NCBI RefSeq assembly: GCF_018883605.1
Contig: NZ_JAHLEM010000226.1
Location: forward strand, 1-34,215
Direction of reading: 5' to 3'
DNA length: 34,215 nucleotides
DNA from: Streptomyces niphimycinicus
Lineage (GTDB): Bacteria; Actinomycetota; Actinomycetes; Streptomycetales; Streptomycetaceae
Position numbers and translations under genes: made by a program. The notes under the pieces are model-generated. The model worked only from the letters and a program-made list of their open reading frames with translations. It searched no databases and had not been told where the DNA came from. Below are positions 1 through 9,286 of the stretch, piece by piece (the stretch's first letter is position 1; each line of letters begins with the position of its first letter).

Positions 1-3000
1 GCCGTACCCGCGCCCGCAGCCCCCGCGCCACCCACGGCCGCACCGGCCCCCGCACCGCCCCCAACGCCCCGACCAGTGGTGACCCCGGTGACCCCGGTGT
101 CGGACAAGGCATCGGACAAGGCATCGGATGAGGTGTCGGACCGGTCGCCGGAGGCCGATCCCGGTGCCGTCGCGGTCGTCGGACTCGGCCTGGCACTGCC
201 CGGGGCCAACAACACCGCGGAATTCTGGGACCGGCTGCGGGAGGGCGTCCTGCTCTCCAGCGAGCCGTCCGCCTTCGACCTGAAGCACTTCTGGGCTCCC
301 ACCCGCGAGGAGACCGACGCCTTCTACGTCCGCGAGGCCGGGTACCTCCACGACTTCGTGCCGGACCCCGCCTCGATCGCCGAACCGGACGGGAACATAG
401 GACACCCCGGCTGGCCGCGGACCACCCGCTGGCTGCGGCACTGCGCCGTCCAGGCGCTGGCGGGGGTGCGTCGGCGTCCGACGGACCGCTGGCTCACCGC
501 GACCACCGGCATCCACGACCAGACCGGGCTCGGCCCCCAGGGCATCGTCCTCGGCGACGAGTACAAGCGCATGGTGCGCGAGGCGATCCCCGCCGACCGG
601 GACGGCGACTGGCTGGCGGAGCTCGCCGACCACGCGATCAGCGCGCAGTACGGCGGTGACGGCGGCGACCCGCAGTCCTATCTGCCCGCGTCCGTCGTCC
701 GCAACGCGTTGCGCGGGCTGATCCCCGGTGACACACAGCATCTGACCCTCGACGCGGCCTGTGCCAGCGGGCTGTTCGCCCTGGACGCGGCGGTCAAGGC
801 GCTGCGCGAGGGCTCCTGCGACGTGGCGCTGGCGGGTGGCACCTCGGTGATCGAGCCGATCGGGTTCACCCTGTTCTGCCGGGCCCAGGGCATCTCGATG
901 AGCGGCCGGGTACGGCCCTTCGACCAGGCCGCCGACGGGACTCTGATCGGCGAGGGCGCCGTCGCGCTCGTCCTGAAGCCGTACGCACGGGCCGTCGAGG
1001 ACGGCGACCGGGTGCTCGGCGTCATCCGGGGCACCGGACTCGCCGCCGACGGGCGGGGCAAGGGCATCCACGCGCCGGCCACGCGCGGGCAGGAGCTGGC
1101 GATCGCCCGTGCCTGGGCCGACGCGGGCGTCGAGGCCGACGACGTGGACTGGGTCGTGGCGCACGGCACCGGAACGCCGGTCGGCGACGAGATCGAACTC
1201 CGCTCGTTGCTGTCCCGGCTCGGGCCGGGCGAACGGACGTGTCTGCTGACCTCGAACAAGCAGGTCTTCGGGCACACCGGGGTCCTGGCGGGCCTGGTCT
1301 CGGTCGCACACGCGCTGGTCGCCCTCGAACGCGGAGCGGTGCCCGGCCAGCCCGTGGTCACCGATCCGCATCCGCTGCTGGGCGACGGCGAGCGGCTGAC
1401 CGTGCCGGTCAAGGACGCCCCGTGGCCGGCCGACGGGGCGCGACCGCGCGTCGTCGGGGTGTCGTCGTTCGGCCTCGGTGGGGCGGACGCGCACGTGGTC
1501 CTGTCCGACCACGCGCCACGGTCCGTCCCCGCGCGAAGGCAGGGCGTCGACGTACGCGACGACAGGGAGGACCTGGTCGTCGTGGGCTGGAACACCCACC
1601 TTCCCGGCATGGAGCCCGACCAGGTGCCCGCCTGGCTGCGCGGCGACGGGCCGCTCCCGGAGGCCGATTTCGGTACGCCGTACCCCCTGCCCTCCCCGCG
1701 TGATGTGCGCATCCCGCCGCTGACGATGCGGCACATGGACGCCGCCCATCTGATGGTGCTCCAGGCGCTCGGCCCGCTGCTGGAACAGCTCGGCGAGCCG
1801 GGCACGAGCCTGCGGCCCACCACGGCGATCGTGATCGGCTCGACCCTGCCGACCACGCACAACACCCAGGCGGCGCTGCGGGTGCACGCCGCCGAATGCG
1901 CCACCGCGTTCGACCTGCTGCCCGACCCGGCACAGGCCGAGGTGCTCAAGGAGTACCTCGCGAAGGGCATGGCGGAGGCCAAGGGGGTGATCCCCGGCGA
2001 TCTGAACGAGGACGACTTCACCGGCGCCGTCTCCTGCATCCTGTCGGGCCGGGCCGCCAACTACTACGACTTCCAGGGCCTGGGGACCAGCGTCTACTCC
2101 CAGCGGGACTCCGCGCATACGGCCGTCGACCTGGCCCTGCGTCAACTCCGGCACCGGGCCTGCGACCTCGCCCTGATCGGCGCCGTGTGCCTGCGGCCGA
2201 TCAGCGGCTGGGACCGGCACCTGGCCCACTTGGTGCCGGAGGGCCGGTCCATCGCGGAGGGCGCCGCGGTCCTGGCGGTCACCCGGCGCTCGACCGCGCT
2301 GGAGCACGGACTTCCCGTGCTCGGCACGCTCTCCGCCGAGGTCGCCGCCGCCGACCCCCGGCAGCCGGTCACGCCCTCGCACGCCCTTCCCGTGCTGGCC
2401 GGCACCGGACACACCTATCTCTCCCTGGACGCCCTGCTGACGGTTCTCAAAGCCGTCGTCACGGAGACGGACACCGTGGTCCGGCCCGCCGCCACCGGCT
2501 CGCCGCTGATCCGGTTCACCCCGCCCGCGGGCCCGCGGGACGCGCTCACCGGCTCGGAGCAGGCCGAACCCGTAGACGCCGACCCCGAACGCGCCGAATC
2601 GGAACGCACCGAATCCGCGCACGCCGGATCCACACACACCGACTCCGCGCACACCGGCTCCCCGAACGCGGTGTCCGCGCACGCCGACCCGGTCCCCGTC
2701 CAATCCGAGCAGGCCGCGTCGGAACCGGCCGGTGCCGAACACGCCGAAGAGTTCACCGGCCGCCGTCAGACCTTCCGGCTCGTGCCGACCGCCCCGCCAC
2801 CGGCCGAGCCCGCCACGCCGTCGATCCCGCCGGGCACCGTCGTCATCACCGACGCCCCGGACCTCGCCGCCGCGGTCACCGGTCCGGACACCGCCGTCTG
2901 GTCACCCCGTCCGGGCGTCGCGGGCGCCGCCCATGTGGCGCCCGAGGACGGGCCCGGCGCGCTGACCGGCTTGCCGTTCGTCCCGCGCCACATTCGGGTG

Positions 3001-5271
3001 CTGTCCCGGCTGCCCGTGGACGACGACGGGTGCGAGGAGGCCGAGGCCGCCCGGCTGGAGGACCTCCAGGACCTCGCCTTCACCACGCTCCAGGCGGCGC
3101 TGCCCGCGCTGCGCTCCGGCGGCTCGCTCGCCGCGCTGCTGCTCGGTGCGGTGCCGGACGATCTGCCACCCCCGCTGAGCGGGCTGTTCACCGGTCTCGT
3201 CCGCTCGGTGCGGGCCGAGGTGCCGCAGTGCGGCGGACTGACCCTGATCAGCGACGCGGTCAACGCGGCGACCGCCCTGGACCAGTTGGCGCGGGCGGGC
3301 GCCGCCCAGGTGCCCACCCACACGCTGGCCTGCCGCGGGGACGACTGGCTCGCCCTGGCCGTGGCCGACGACCCCGTCTCCCCCTCCGACGGCGCCCCGC
3401 TGCCCTCCGGCGCGGTCGTGGTCGCCTTCGGCGGCGCCCGGGGGATCACTCCCGAGCTGCTGCACGCGGTGGCCCACGGAACCGACCGGCCGTATGTGTA
3501 TGTCATCGGCCGCACCCCGCTGCCGGACACCGACGACTCGCTGCCGTCGCAGGCCGAGTTCATGGCCGCCGAGCGCCGACGGCGTCCCGACGCCTCCGTG
3601 CGCGAGCTGCGCGTCGCCTACGAGAAGGCCGAGGCGCGCCTGGAGGTGCGCCGTACGGTGCGCCGGCTGGCGGAGCTGTGCGGCCCCGACCGGGTCCACC
3701 ACCGCGTATGCGACGTCCTCGACGCGGAACGCACCACCGCCGTCCTCGGCGAGATCCTCGACCGGCACGGACGGATCGACCTGCTCATCAACACCGTCCT
3801 CGACCTGCGCTCGCGCGCGCTGCACGCCAAGACCCTCACGGACTTCCGGGCCGTGCGGGCCACCAAGGCGACCGGCTACCGCAACCTGAAGCGGGCCCTG
3901 GCCGGACGTACGCCCCGGATCTGGTGCAACTTCAGCACCCTGGCGACGCTCGCCCCCGCGCCCGGCGACATCGACTACTGCGCCGTCAACGAGTACCTCG
4001 CGTACGCGAGCGCCAGGGCACAGCGGCACGGGCCGGCCGACCGTCATGAGATCGCGGTCCTGTGGAGCGGCTGGCGCGAAGTCGGCGTCGCCAGCAGCGT
4101 CACCATGCGGGAGACCCTCAAGCGCAACAAGATGGACGCCTACATCAGCACCGCGCAGGGACGCGCGCAGTTCCTGTCCGCGGTGACCCGGCCGCCCGCG
4201 GGCGGAGTGGCGTTCTTCATCCGGGAGGAGGAACGCGTCCTGCTGGCCCGGCGCGGCATCAGCACCCACGGCTCCCGCGTCGAGCCGCGCGCCGAGGCTC
4301 CGGACGCACCGGCTCCGGCCCCGCCGGATCCGGCGCTGACCACACCGCTGCTCGACGGCGTGCTGTACCGGGGCGACGACTGGGCCGTGTTCACCAAGAC
4401 CTGGGATCCGGGCACCCTCGCCGAGCGGGACGGGCGATGGATGCGGCACCACCAGGTCAACGGTGAGTACACGCTCGCGGGCACGTTCACCCTGGAGGCG
4501 GCGGCCGCGGCGGCCGCCACCCTCTGCCCCGGACTGCGGGTCACCGGGTTCCGCGGTCTGGTCTGCCGGTCGTCGATCACGGTCCGGCTCGCCGGGCCGA
4601 TGCGCACCGTCGCGGTGGAGGCCCGGGTCGTGAGCCGTACGGGCGGCCGCGCCGAGGTGGCCGTCCGGATCACGGCACACCGGCTCGGCAAGAACGGCAA
4701 GGTACTGCGCTTCAACGATCTGCTGTGCGAGACGCGGGTGCTGCTCGCGGACCGTTTCCCGGCGCTCGCCGGACCGCCCGACTTCTCGGGCCACGAACCC
4801 GAACCCGACTTCGCGATGCCGGTGTACTCCCCGGACCCGCCGATCTCGCTCACCGGACCGTTCGCCGGCACCGGTGACTACGCCCGGGGGCCGGACGGCA
4901 ACAGCGCCAGGTTCCGTCTGGACCACGCCGCCTGGGCTCCGGTCCTGGACGGGATGACCGTACCGGCGATCCTGCTGGACGCGATGGTGCACCTGTTGCT
5001 GCTGCCGCCGCGCGGTGACCTGCCACCGCTGGTCGGGCCGATGGCCGGCCTCGACGAGGTCGACCTGGGCGGCCCTGGCGACGACTGCCGGCTCAGCGCG
5101 CTGCATCCGGTCATCCGGCTGCACTGCGACTTCGCCACCGGGGAGCTGACCGCGCTGACCGGTGACGGGCAGGTGCTGGCCCGGATATCCGGGGTCAGCG
5201 CACACGCCCTGGACCACAGCGGAGAACTCGTCCGGCCACGCGGCGACGCGCCACGACCGGTCCGTTCCTGA
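1..5271 (+). CDS. Iterative type I fatty-acid/polyketide synthase, KS-KS'(CLF-like)-KR-DH; 5' end outside the window
   Basis: A multidomain synthase for condensing, reducing and dehydrating an acyl chain. The first KS (nt ~166-1510) has the active Cys in DAACASG (codon at 760), HGTGTPVGD (His codon 1162) and a KQVFGHTG His (1273). A second, shorter KS-like region (~1573-2400) has SQRDSA at the Cys position and no His motifs, like a chain-length factor. A low-complexity Glu/Ser/Ala/His linker follows (~2550-2750). The KR (~3415-4200) has FGGARGI, a catalytic Ser in NFSTLA and Tyr in YCAVN. A double-hotdog DH (~4340-5230) has HQVNG and DAMVH. No AT or ACP is visible. The GTG at 76 is an unlikely start: the frame is open to base 1 through an Ala/Pro-rich linker with no ribosome site, so more domains probably lie upstream. 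KS plus CLF plus DH recalls PUFA synthases (Pfa family); the product is unknown. Confidence 0.85.
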   Translation, partial: AVPAPAAPAPPTAAPAPAPPPTPRPVVTPVTPVSDKASDKASDEVSDRSPEADPGAVAVVGLGLALPGANNTAEFWDRLREGVLLSSEPSAFDLKHFWAPTREETDAFYVREAGYLHDFVPDPASIAEPDGNIGHPGWPRTTRWLRHCAVQALAGVRRRPTDRWLTATTGIHDQTGLGPQGIVLGDEYKRMVREAIPADRDGDWLAELADHAISAQYGGDGGDPQSYLPASVVRNALRGLIPGDTQHLTLDAACASGLFALDAAVKALREGSCDVALAGGTSVIEPIGFTLFCRAQGISMSGRVRPFDQAADGTLIGEGAVALVLKPYARAVEDGDRVLGVIRGTGLAADGRGKGIHAPATRGQELAIARAWADAGVEADDVDWVVAHGTGTPVGDEIELRSLLSRLGPGERTCLLTSNKQVFGHTGVLAGLVSVAHALVALERGAVPGQPVVTDPHPLLGDGERLTVPVKDAPWPADGARPRVVGVSSFGLGGADAHVVLSDHAPRSVPARRQGVDVRDDREDLVVVGWNTHLPGMEPDQVPAWLRGDGPLPEADFGTPYPLPSPRDVRIPPLTMRHMDAAHLMVLQALGPLLEQLGEPGTSLRPTTAIVIGSTLPTTHNTQAALRVHAAECATAFDLLPDPAQAEVLKEYLAKGMAEAKGVIPGDLNEDDFTGAVSCILSGRAANYYDFQGLGTSVYSQRDSAHTAVDLALRQLRHRACDLALIGAVCLRPISGWDRHLAHLVPEGRSIAEGAAVLAVTRRSTALEHGLPVLGTLSAEVAAADPRQPVTPSHALPVLAGTGHTYLSLDALLTVLKAVVTETDTVVRPAATGSPLIRFTPPAGPRDALTGSEQAEPVDADPERAESERTESAHAGSTHTDSAHTGSPNAVSAHADPVPVQSEQAASEPAGAEHAEEFTGRRQTFRLVPTAPPPAEPATPSIPPGTVVITDAPDLAAAVTGPDTAVWSPRPGVAGAAHVAPEDGPGALTGLPFVPRHIRVLSRLPVDDDGCEEAEAARLEDLQDLAFTTLQAALPALRSGGSLAALLLGAVPDDLPPPLSGLFTGLVRSVRAEVPQCGGLTLISDAVNAATALDQLARAGAAQVPTHTLACRGDDWLALAVADDPVSPSDGAPLPSGAVVVAFGGARGITPELLHAVAHGTDRPYVYVIGRTPLPDTDDSLPSQAEFMAAERRRRPDASVRELRVAYEKAEARLEVRRTVRRLAELCGPDRVHHRVCDVLDAERTTAVLGEILDRHGRIDLLINTVLDLRSRALHAKTLTDFRAVRATKATGYRNLKRALAGRTPRIWCNFSTLATLAPAPGDIDYCAVNEYLAYASARAQRHGPADRHEIAVLWSGWREVGVASSVTMRETLKRNKMDAYISTAQGRAQFLSAVTRPPAGGVAFFIREEERVLLARRGISTHGSRVEPRAEAPDAPAPAPPDPALTTPLLDGVLYRGDDWAVFTKTWDPGTLAERDGRWMRHHQVNGEYTLAGTFTLEAAAAAAATLCPGLRVTGFRGLVCRSSITVRLAGPMRTVAVEARVVSRTGGRAEVAVRITAHRLGKNGKVLRFNDLLCETRVLLADRFPALAGPPDFSGHEPEPDFAMPVYSPDPPISLTGPFAGTGDYARGPDGNSARFRLDHAAWAPVLDGMTVPAILLDAMVHLLLLPPRGDLPPLVGPMAGLDEVDLGGPGDDCRLSALHPVIRLHCDFATGELTALTGDGQVLARISGVSAHALDHSGELVRPRGDAPRPVRS

Positions 5272-5317
5272 CAGCCCGGGTCCTGACAGCCGATTCGTGA
5301 CAGCCGAGGAGACAGCA

Positions 5318-6337
5318 GTGTTGTGGCAGGACATCACGATCGCCGGGACCGGTGGGTGGATACCGCCGATCCGGCAGAAACACGAGCCGTGGGACAAGCC
5401 GGTGGACAACGGACCGCCCTCCCTCGTCGCGCTCAACGGTTTCACCTCGGCCGCCGTCTCCACGGACAGCACGCCGTCGCAGATGGCCGCCCGCGCCGGT
5501 CTGAAGGCACTGCGCCACGCGGACGTCCCGGGCGCCGACCTGAGCCTGCTGGTGCACGCCAACTTCCAGGACGAGGACCACTACGCGCCCTCCGCCTATC
5601 TGCTGCGGGTGCTCGGCGGGCCGGACACCAACGCGATCGAACTGGGCGCCGCCAGCGACGGCGGGGGAGCCGCGCTGGTCACCGCCGCCGAACACCTCAC
5701 CGCCAAACCGGCCGCGAAGGCCGCGCTGGTGACCGCCGGTGTCCGGTTCCGGCCCGAACGGTGGGGCCATGTCTCGGAGATGGGGCATCTGGCCGGAGAC
5801 TCCGGCGCCGCCGCCGTCCTCACCCGGGGTACGGGCTTCGCGCGGCTGCTGGCGACCGACCAGGCCGCGCAGCCGCAACTGGAGGTGCTGACCCGGGCCC
5901 GGACGGCGGCCGACGGCAGCGGCCGGCCGCTCCTCGTCGAGGAGACCGGGTTCATGCCGTACATCGACGCGCTGCGGCAGTCCACGCGCCGCTGTGTCGA
6001 GACCGTCCTGGAGGAGACCGGTGTCCGGCCGGAGGGCATCGCGCGCGTGGTGCCCATCGCGATCGGGGCGGAGGTGCTCGACCTGCTGCTCGGCGGTGCG
6101 CCGCTGGGCCTGCGGGCCGCCGACACCAGTTGGACCTTCGGCCGGCACCTGGGCCACTGCGGACCGTGCGACGTCCTGCTCGCGCTCGACCGGCAGTTCC
6201 GCTCCGGCACGCTGCGGGCCGGAGAACGGGTCCTGGTCGTGAGTTTCGGGCTCGGCTTCCGCTGGACCACCGCCCTGCTGGAGATCACCCGCGATCCCGT
6301 CAGCGCGGCGCCGGCCGGCCACTCAACGAAGAAGTGA
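5318..6337 (+). CDS. KAS III-like (FabH-fold) protein with altered catalytic triad
   Basis: A 339-residue thiolase-fold protein. The GTG at 5318 is chosen because a GAGGAG ribosome site precedes it by 6 nt; earlier in-frame starts would lie inside the synthase gene. The C-terminal pattern VLVVSFGLGFRW matches the FabH ending. The usual Cys-His-Asn residues are not conserved: the Cys position reads AASDGGG (Ser113), the HQAN position reads PIAIGAE, and the GNTS position reads GHCGPCD. Some KAS III relatives in antibiotic clusters have Ser for Cys or Asp for Asn and act as acyltransferases or starter-selecting enzymes. By analogy this one may transfer or select an acyl group, or be structural. 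It lies 46 nt after the synthase and 8 nt before the P450, so co-transcription is likely. Confidence 0.8.
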   Translation: MLWQDITIAGTGGWIPPIRQKHEPWDKPVDNGPPSLVALNGFTSAAVSTDSTPSQMAARAGLKALRHADVPGADLSLLVHANFQDEDHYAPSAYLLRVLGGPDTNAIELGAASDGGGAALVTAAEHLTAKPAAKAALVTAGVRFRPERWGHVSEMGHLAGDSGAAAVLTRGTGFARLLATDQAAQPQLEVLTRARTAADGSGRPLLVEETGFMPYIDALRQSTRRCVETVLEETGVRPEGIARVVPIAIGAEVLDLLLGGAPLGLRAADTSWTFGRHLGHCGPCDVLLALDRQFRSGTLRAGERVLVVSFGLGFRWTTALLEITRDPVSAAPAGHSTKK

Positions 6338-6345
6338 GGTTCTCC

Positions 6346-7806
6346 ATGACAGACACGAGTACGGCCTCCGCCGGGTCGGTGCCGCTCGCCCCGCGGGCGT
6401 GGCCGCTGCTGGGCCACGCGCTGCCGCTGCTCCGTGATCCACTGGCGTTCATCATGTCGCTGTCCGGATACCGCGAGATGGTCCGCGTCCGGCTCGGCCC
6501 GAGTTCCGCCGTCATGATCTGCGATCCCGACCTGACCCGGCAGGTGTTCCTGAACGACCGGACCTTCGACAAGGGCGGCCCGATCTACGACCGGATCCGC
6601 GAGGTGATCGGCGACGGCCTGTCCACCTGTGCCTATCCGCTGCACCGGCGGCAGCGCCGGCTGTGCCAGCCCTCGTTCCACCCGACCCGCCTCGCCGGTT
6701 ACGGCGCGGTGTTCGCGCGGGCGGCCACGGCCAAGGCGGGCTCCTGGCGGGACGGCGACGTCCTCGACGTCACCCAGGAGATGATGACGCTCACCACGCG
6801 GGCCACCATGGAGACGATGTTCAGCGGCGCGCTGCCGGCGGAGACCATGCAACGGTGCCTGGCCGACACCGCGGTGATCGTGAGTGCCTTCTTCCGCCGG
6901 ATGATGACGCCGGCCCTGCTGCGGCGGCTGCCGACCCGGCAGAAGCGGCGCTACGACGACGCCCGCACCCGGCTGGCCGCCACCATCGCGGAGATCATCG
7001 CCGAGCGGCGGGCCGATCCGACCGACCACGCCGATCTGCTCTCCACGCTGGTCGCCGCGGTCGACGAGGAGAGCGAGGACGGCAGGCGACAGCTCAACGA
7101 CGCCGAACTCGCCGACGAGGCCCTCACGTTCTTCCTCGGCGGCATGGAGACCACGGCCATCACCCTGGCCTGGGCGCTGCACCTGCTCGCCACGAACCCG
7201 GACGTCCAGCACCGTCTGAAGGCCGAGACCGACCGGGTCCTGGCGGGCGGGAAACTCGACCCCGCGCATCTGCCCTCGCTCGGCCTGGCCTCCCGCGTGG
7301 TGACCGAGACACTGCGGCTGTATCCGCCGGCCTGGATGATGACCCGTGTCGTCCGGGAGGACGCCGAACTGGGCGGCGTGCACTTCAAGGGCGGCAGCAC
7401 CATCGTGCTCAGCCCCTACCTGCTGCACCGCCGGGCCGACCTCTACGACGAGCCCGACCGGTTCGACCCGGACCGCTGGCTCGACGGCCAGCCCGACCGG
7501 GCCACCTACATCCCGTTCGGCGCCGGTGCCCGTAAGTGCATCGGGGACCAGTTCGCCCTCACCGAGGCCATCCTGGCGCTGACCGCCATCGTCGACCGCT
7601 GGGAGCTGTCCCCGGTCGGCGACCAGCCGTTCCAGCCCAAGGTGGAGACCAGCCTGAGCTCACGCGGACTGCGCCTGCGGCTCACCGAGCGGCGGTCCTC
7701 CGGCGCCGGCGACGCGGAGCACGGCGCCGCCGCACCGCTGTCCGCCTCCGTCCAGCCGTCCACCCAGCCGGGCGCCGCCGCCTGCCCGGTGCAGCACGGG
7801 AAGTGA
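6346..7806 (+). CDS. Cytochrome P450
   Basis: A 486-residue haem-thiolate monooxygenase. It shows the I-helix motif GGMETT (~residues 265-270), ExxR as ETLR (Glu321) and the haem loop FGAGARKCIG (Cys398). The I-helix has Gly-Met before Glu-Thr-Thr rather than the common AGxET. The start ATG is preceded by GAAGTGAGG, which also spans the stop of the KAS III-like gene. A C-terminal tail of about 35 residues, rich in Ala, Ser and Pro and ending CPVQHGK, extends past the normal P450 core. It sits between synthase genes and a Rieske oxygenase, so it probably hydroxylates, epoxidises or desaturates the synthase product. No dedicated ferredoxin is encoded in the window. The substrate cannot be read from the sequence. 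Confidence 0.93.
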   Translation: MTDTSTASAGSVPLAPRAWPLLGHALPLLRDPLAFIMSLSGYREMVRVRLGPSSAVMICDPDLTRQVFLNDRTFDKGGPIYDRIREVIGDGLSTCAYPLHRRQRRLCQPSFHPTRLAGYGAVFARAATAKAGSWRDGDVLDVTQEMMTLTTRATMETMFSGALPAETMQRCLADTAVIVSAFFRRMMTPALLRRLPTRQKRRYDDARTRLAATIAEIIAERRADPTDHADLLSTLVAAVDEESEDGRRQLNDAELADEALTFFLGGMETTAITLAWALHLLATNPDVQHRLKAETDRVLAGGKLDPAHLPSLGLASRVVTETLRLYPPAWMMTRVVREDAELGGVHFKGGSTIVLSPYLLHRRADLYDEPDRFDPDRWLDGQPDRATYIPFGAGARKCIGDQFALTEAILALTAIVDRWELSPVGDQPFQPKVETSLSSRGLRLRLTERRSSGAGDAEHGAAAPLSASVQPSTQPGAAACPVQHGK

Positions 7807-7810
7807 TCCC

Positions 7811-8920
7811 ATGAGGCCCCACCTCAAGCCCCTGGTGAAGCAGTTGCTCGGCTCCCGGGAGATCAGCCTGCACACCGCGGAGCCGGCCGACGCCCTGCAC
7901 GCTCCCTCGCGGCCCTATCCGAACGGGTGGTTCTGCCTGGCCTTCAGCGACGAGCTGCGGGCCGGGTCCCTCACCACCCGGCGGCTCGCGGGCGCCGAGG
8001 TCGTCCTCTACCGGACGGCGGGGGGCGTACTGCGGGCGGTCCGGCCACAGTGCCCGCACCTCGGAGCCCATCTCGGCGTCGGCGGATCGGTCGAGGGGGA
8101 GGACATCGTCTGCCCCTTCCACCGGTTCGCGTTCGACCCGTCCGGTGCCTGTGTGCGCACGGGCTACGACCAGCCGCCGCCGAAGGCGTCGCTCACGCAG
8201 TACCCGGTGTGCGAGGCCAATGGCTCGGTCTATGTGTGGTGGCACGCCCTCGGCATGCCCCCGCAGTGGGACGTCCCGCTCTTCCCGATCGACGACCGGC
8301 AGCCGTTCAGCCACGGCACGTTCGACATCGCCGGTCATCCGCAGGACGTCATCGAGAACGCCTTCGACTGGGGGCATCTGCCGGCCCTGCACGGTCTGAA
8401 GGAGGTCGATATCGAGGGCCTGCCGGTGACGGGGGAACCGGTCAGCGTAGTCACCGCGACCGCCCGTAACACGATGATGCGCGGGTTCCACCAGTCCTAC
8501 ACGCTCACGGTGATCGGACTGGCCACCATCGCCGCGCGCACGGTCCTGCCCGCGGGCGCCGGAAGCCTTTACGTGATGCTCCACGCGACCCCGACCGCCC
8601 CGGGGCGGATGCAGGTCCGCTTCGGCACCAAGCTGGAGCTGAACGGACTCCCGGGAGTGCCGGACTGGCTGGGGCGTCCTGCGGTGCTGCCCCTGGCCCG
8701 GCTGCTCAGCGAAATCCTGCAACGGGTGGGCAGCGTCGACACCGGCGCGGACCTGCTGATGTGGCACCACCAGGAGCATGTCGCACGGCCCCGGCTCGCC
8801 AAGGGAGACGGTCCGATCGGCCGGTACCGGCAGTGGGCGCAGCAGTTCTACACGGAACCCGCGGGCGACCTGGTCCCACCGCGGCCCGAGCGCTCGGAGG
8901 CGAGCCGCTCGGAGGAGTGA
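7811..8920 (+). CDS. Rieske [2Fe-2S] non-haem iron oxygenase
   Basis: A 369-residue single-component oxygenase subunit. The N-terminal Rieske domain has Cys81-Pro-His83 and Cys101-Pro-Phe-His104 binding the 2Fe-2S cluster. The catalytic domain has the mononuclear iron motif Asp186-Trp-Gly-His189 followed by His194, the DxxH(x4)H pattern of the family. The overall layout is closest to the KshA/cholesterol-7-desaturase style, in which one alpha-type subunit acts with a separate reductase. No reductase is visible nearby. The start ATG lies 4 nt after the P450 stop, so the two oxidases are translated together and probably modify the same lipid or polyketide. Substrate and reaction (hydroxylation or desaturation) are unknown. 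Confidence 0.9.
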   Translation: MRPHLKPLVKQLLGSREISLHTAEPADALHAPSRPYPNGWFCLAFSDELRAGSLTTRRLAGAEVVLYRTAGGVLRAVRPQCPHLGAHLGVGGSVEGEDIVCPFHRFAFDPSGACVRTGYDQPPPKASLTQYPVCEANGSVYVWWHALGMPPQWDVPLFPIDDRQPFSHGTFDIAGHPQDVIENAFDWGHLPALHGLKEVDIEGLPVTGEPVSVVTATARNTMMRGFHQSYTLTVIGLATIAARTVLPAGAGSLYVMLHATPTAPGRMQVRFGTKLELNGLPGVPDWLGRPAVLPLARLLSEILQRVGSVDTGADLLMWHHQEHVARPRLAKGDGPIGRYRQWAQQFYTEPAGDLVPPRPERSEASRSEE

Positions 8921-8972
8921 GGGCCCCGGGGCGGACCGAAGGCGCTTCAACGAGTACGAGGGAGAAAAGGGC

Positions 8973-9275
8973 ATGGCCATGTCATCGGACCGCGCGGTTC
9001 CGGAGCCCCTGGGCGACCCCGGCGACATCGAGACGGAACTACTGCGGTTTCTCGAACTGCGTACCGGGAAAACCTGGCTGGCCGACATGGACGTCTTCGG
9101 CTCCGGCGGGCTGTCCTCGCTCTTCGCCATGGAGCTGGTGGTGCACCTGGAGCGGACGTACGGCATCGCCGTACGCGGCGCGGATCTCCAGATGGACAAC
9201 TTCAGGACCGCGCGCAGCATGGCCGCCCTGGTCGGCCGCCTCCGGCGACCGGGCGTGGGCGGCTCCGGCGCATAA
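8973..9275 (+). CDS. Discrete acyl carrier protein
   Basis: A 100-residue carrier protein. The ATG at 8973 follows a GAGGGAGAAAAGG ribosome site; a second in-frame ATG lies at 8979. The core reads FGSGGLSSLFAMEL, and the phosphopantetheine attachment residue is the second Ser of LSSL (Ser49). The canonical Asp before this Ser is itself Ser, a departure from the DSL signature that could affect recognition by the phosphopantetheinyl transferase. It is the last gene of the + strand cluster, 52 nt after the Rieske gene. Since no ACP is visible in the 3' part of the megasynthase, this one may hold the chain for the KAS III-like enzyme or for the oxidases. Confidence 0.85.
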   Translation: MAMSSDRAVPEPLGDPGDIETELLRFLELRTGKTWLADMDVFGSGGLSSLFAMELVVHLERTYGIAVRGADLQMDNFRTARSMAALVGRLRRPGVGGSGA

Positions 9276-9286
9276 CGCCGTCGCCG

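Noticed and set aside
76..5271. Complete synthase gene starting at GTG 76
   Set aside because: The frame is open to the window edge with a typical interdomain linker and no ribosome site before the GTG.
2902..5562. An 886-codon minus-strand frame antisense to the synthase
   Set aside because: Arg/Gly/Gln-rich shadow of a high-GC gene with no recognisable domain; the plus strand has clear KR and DH motifs.
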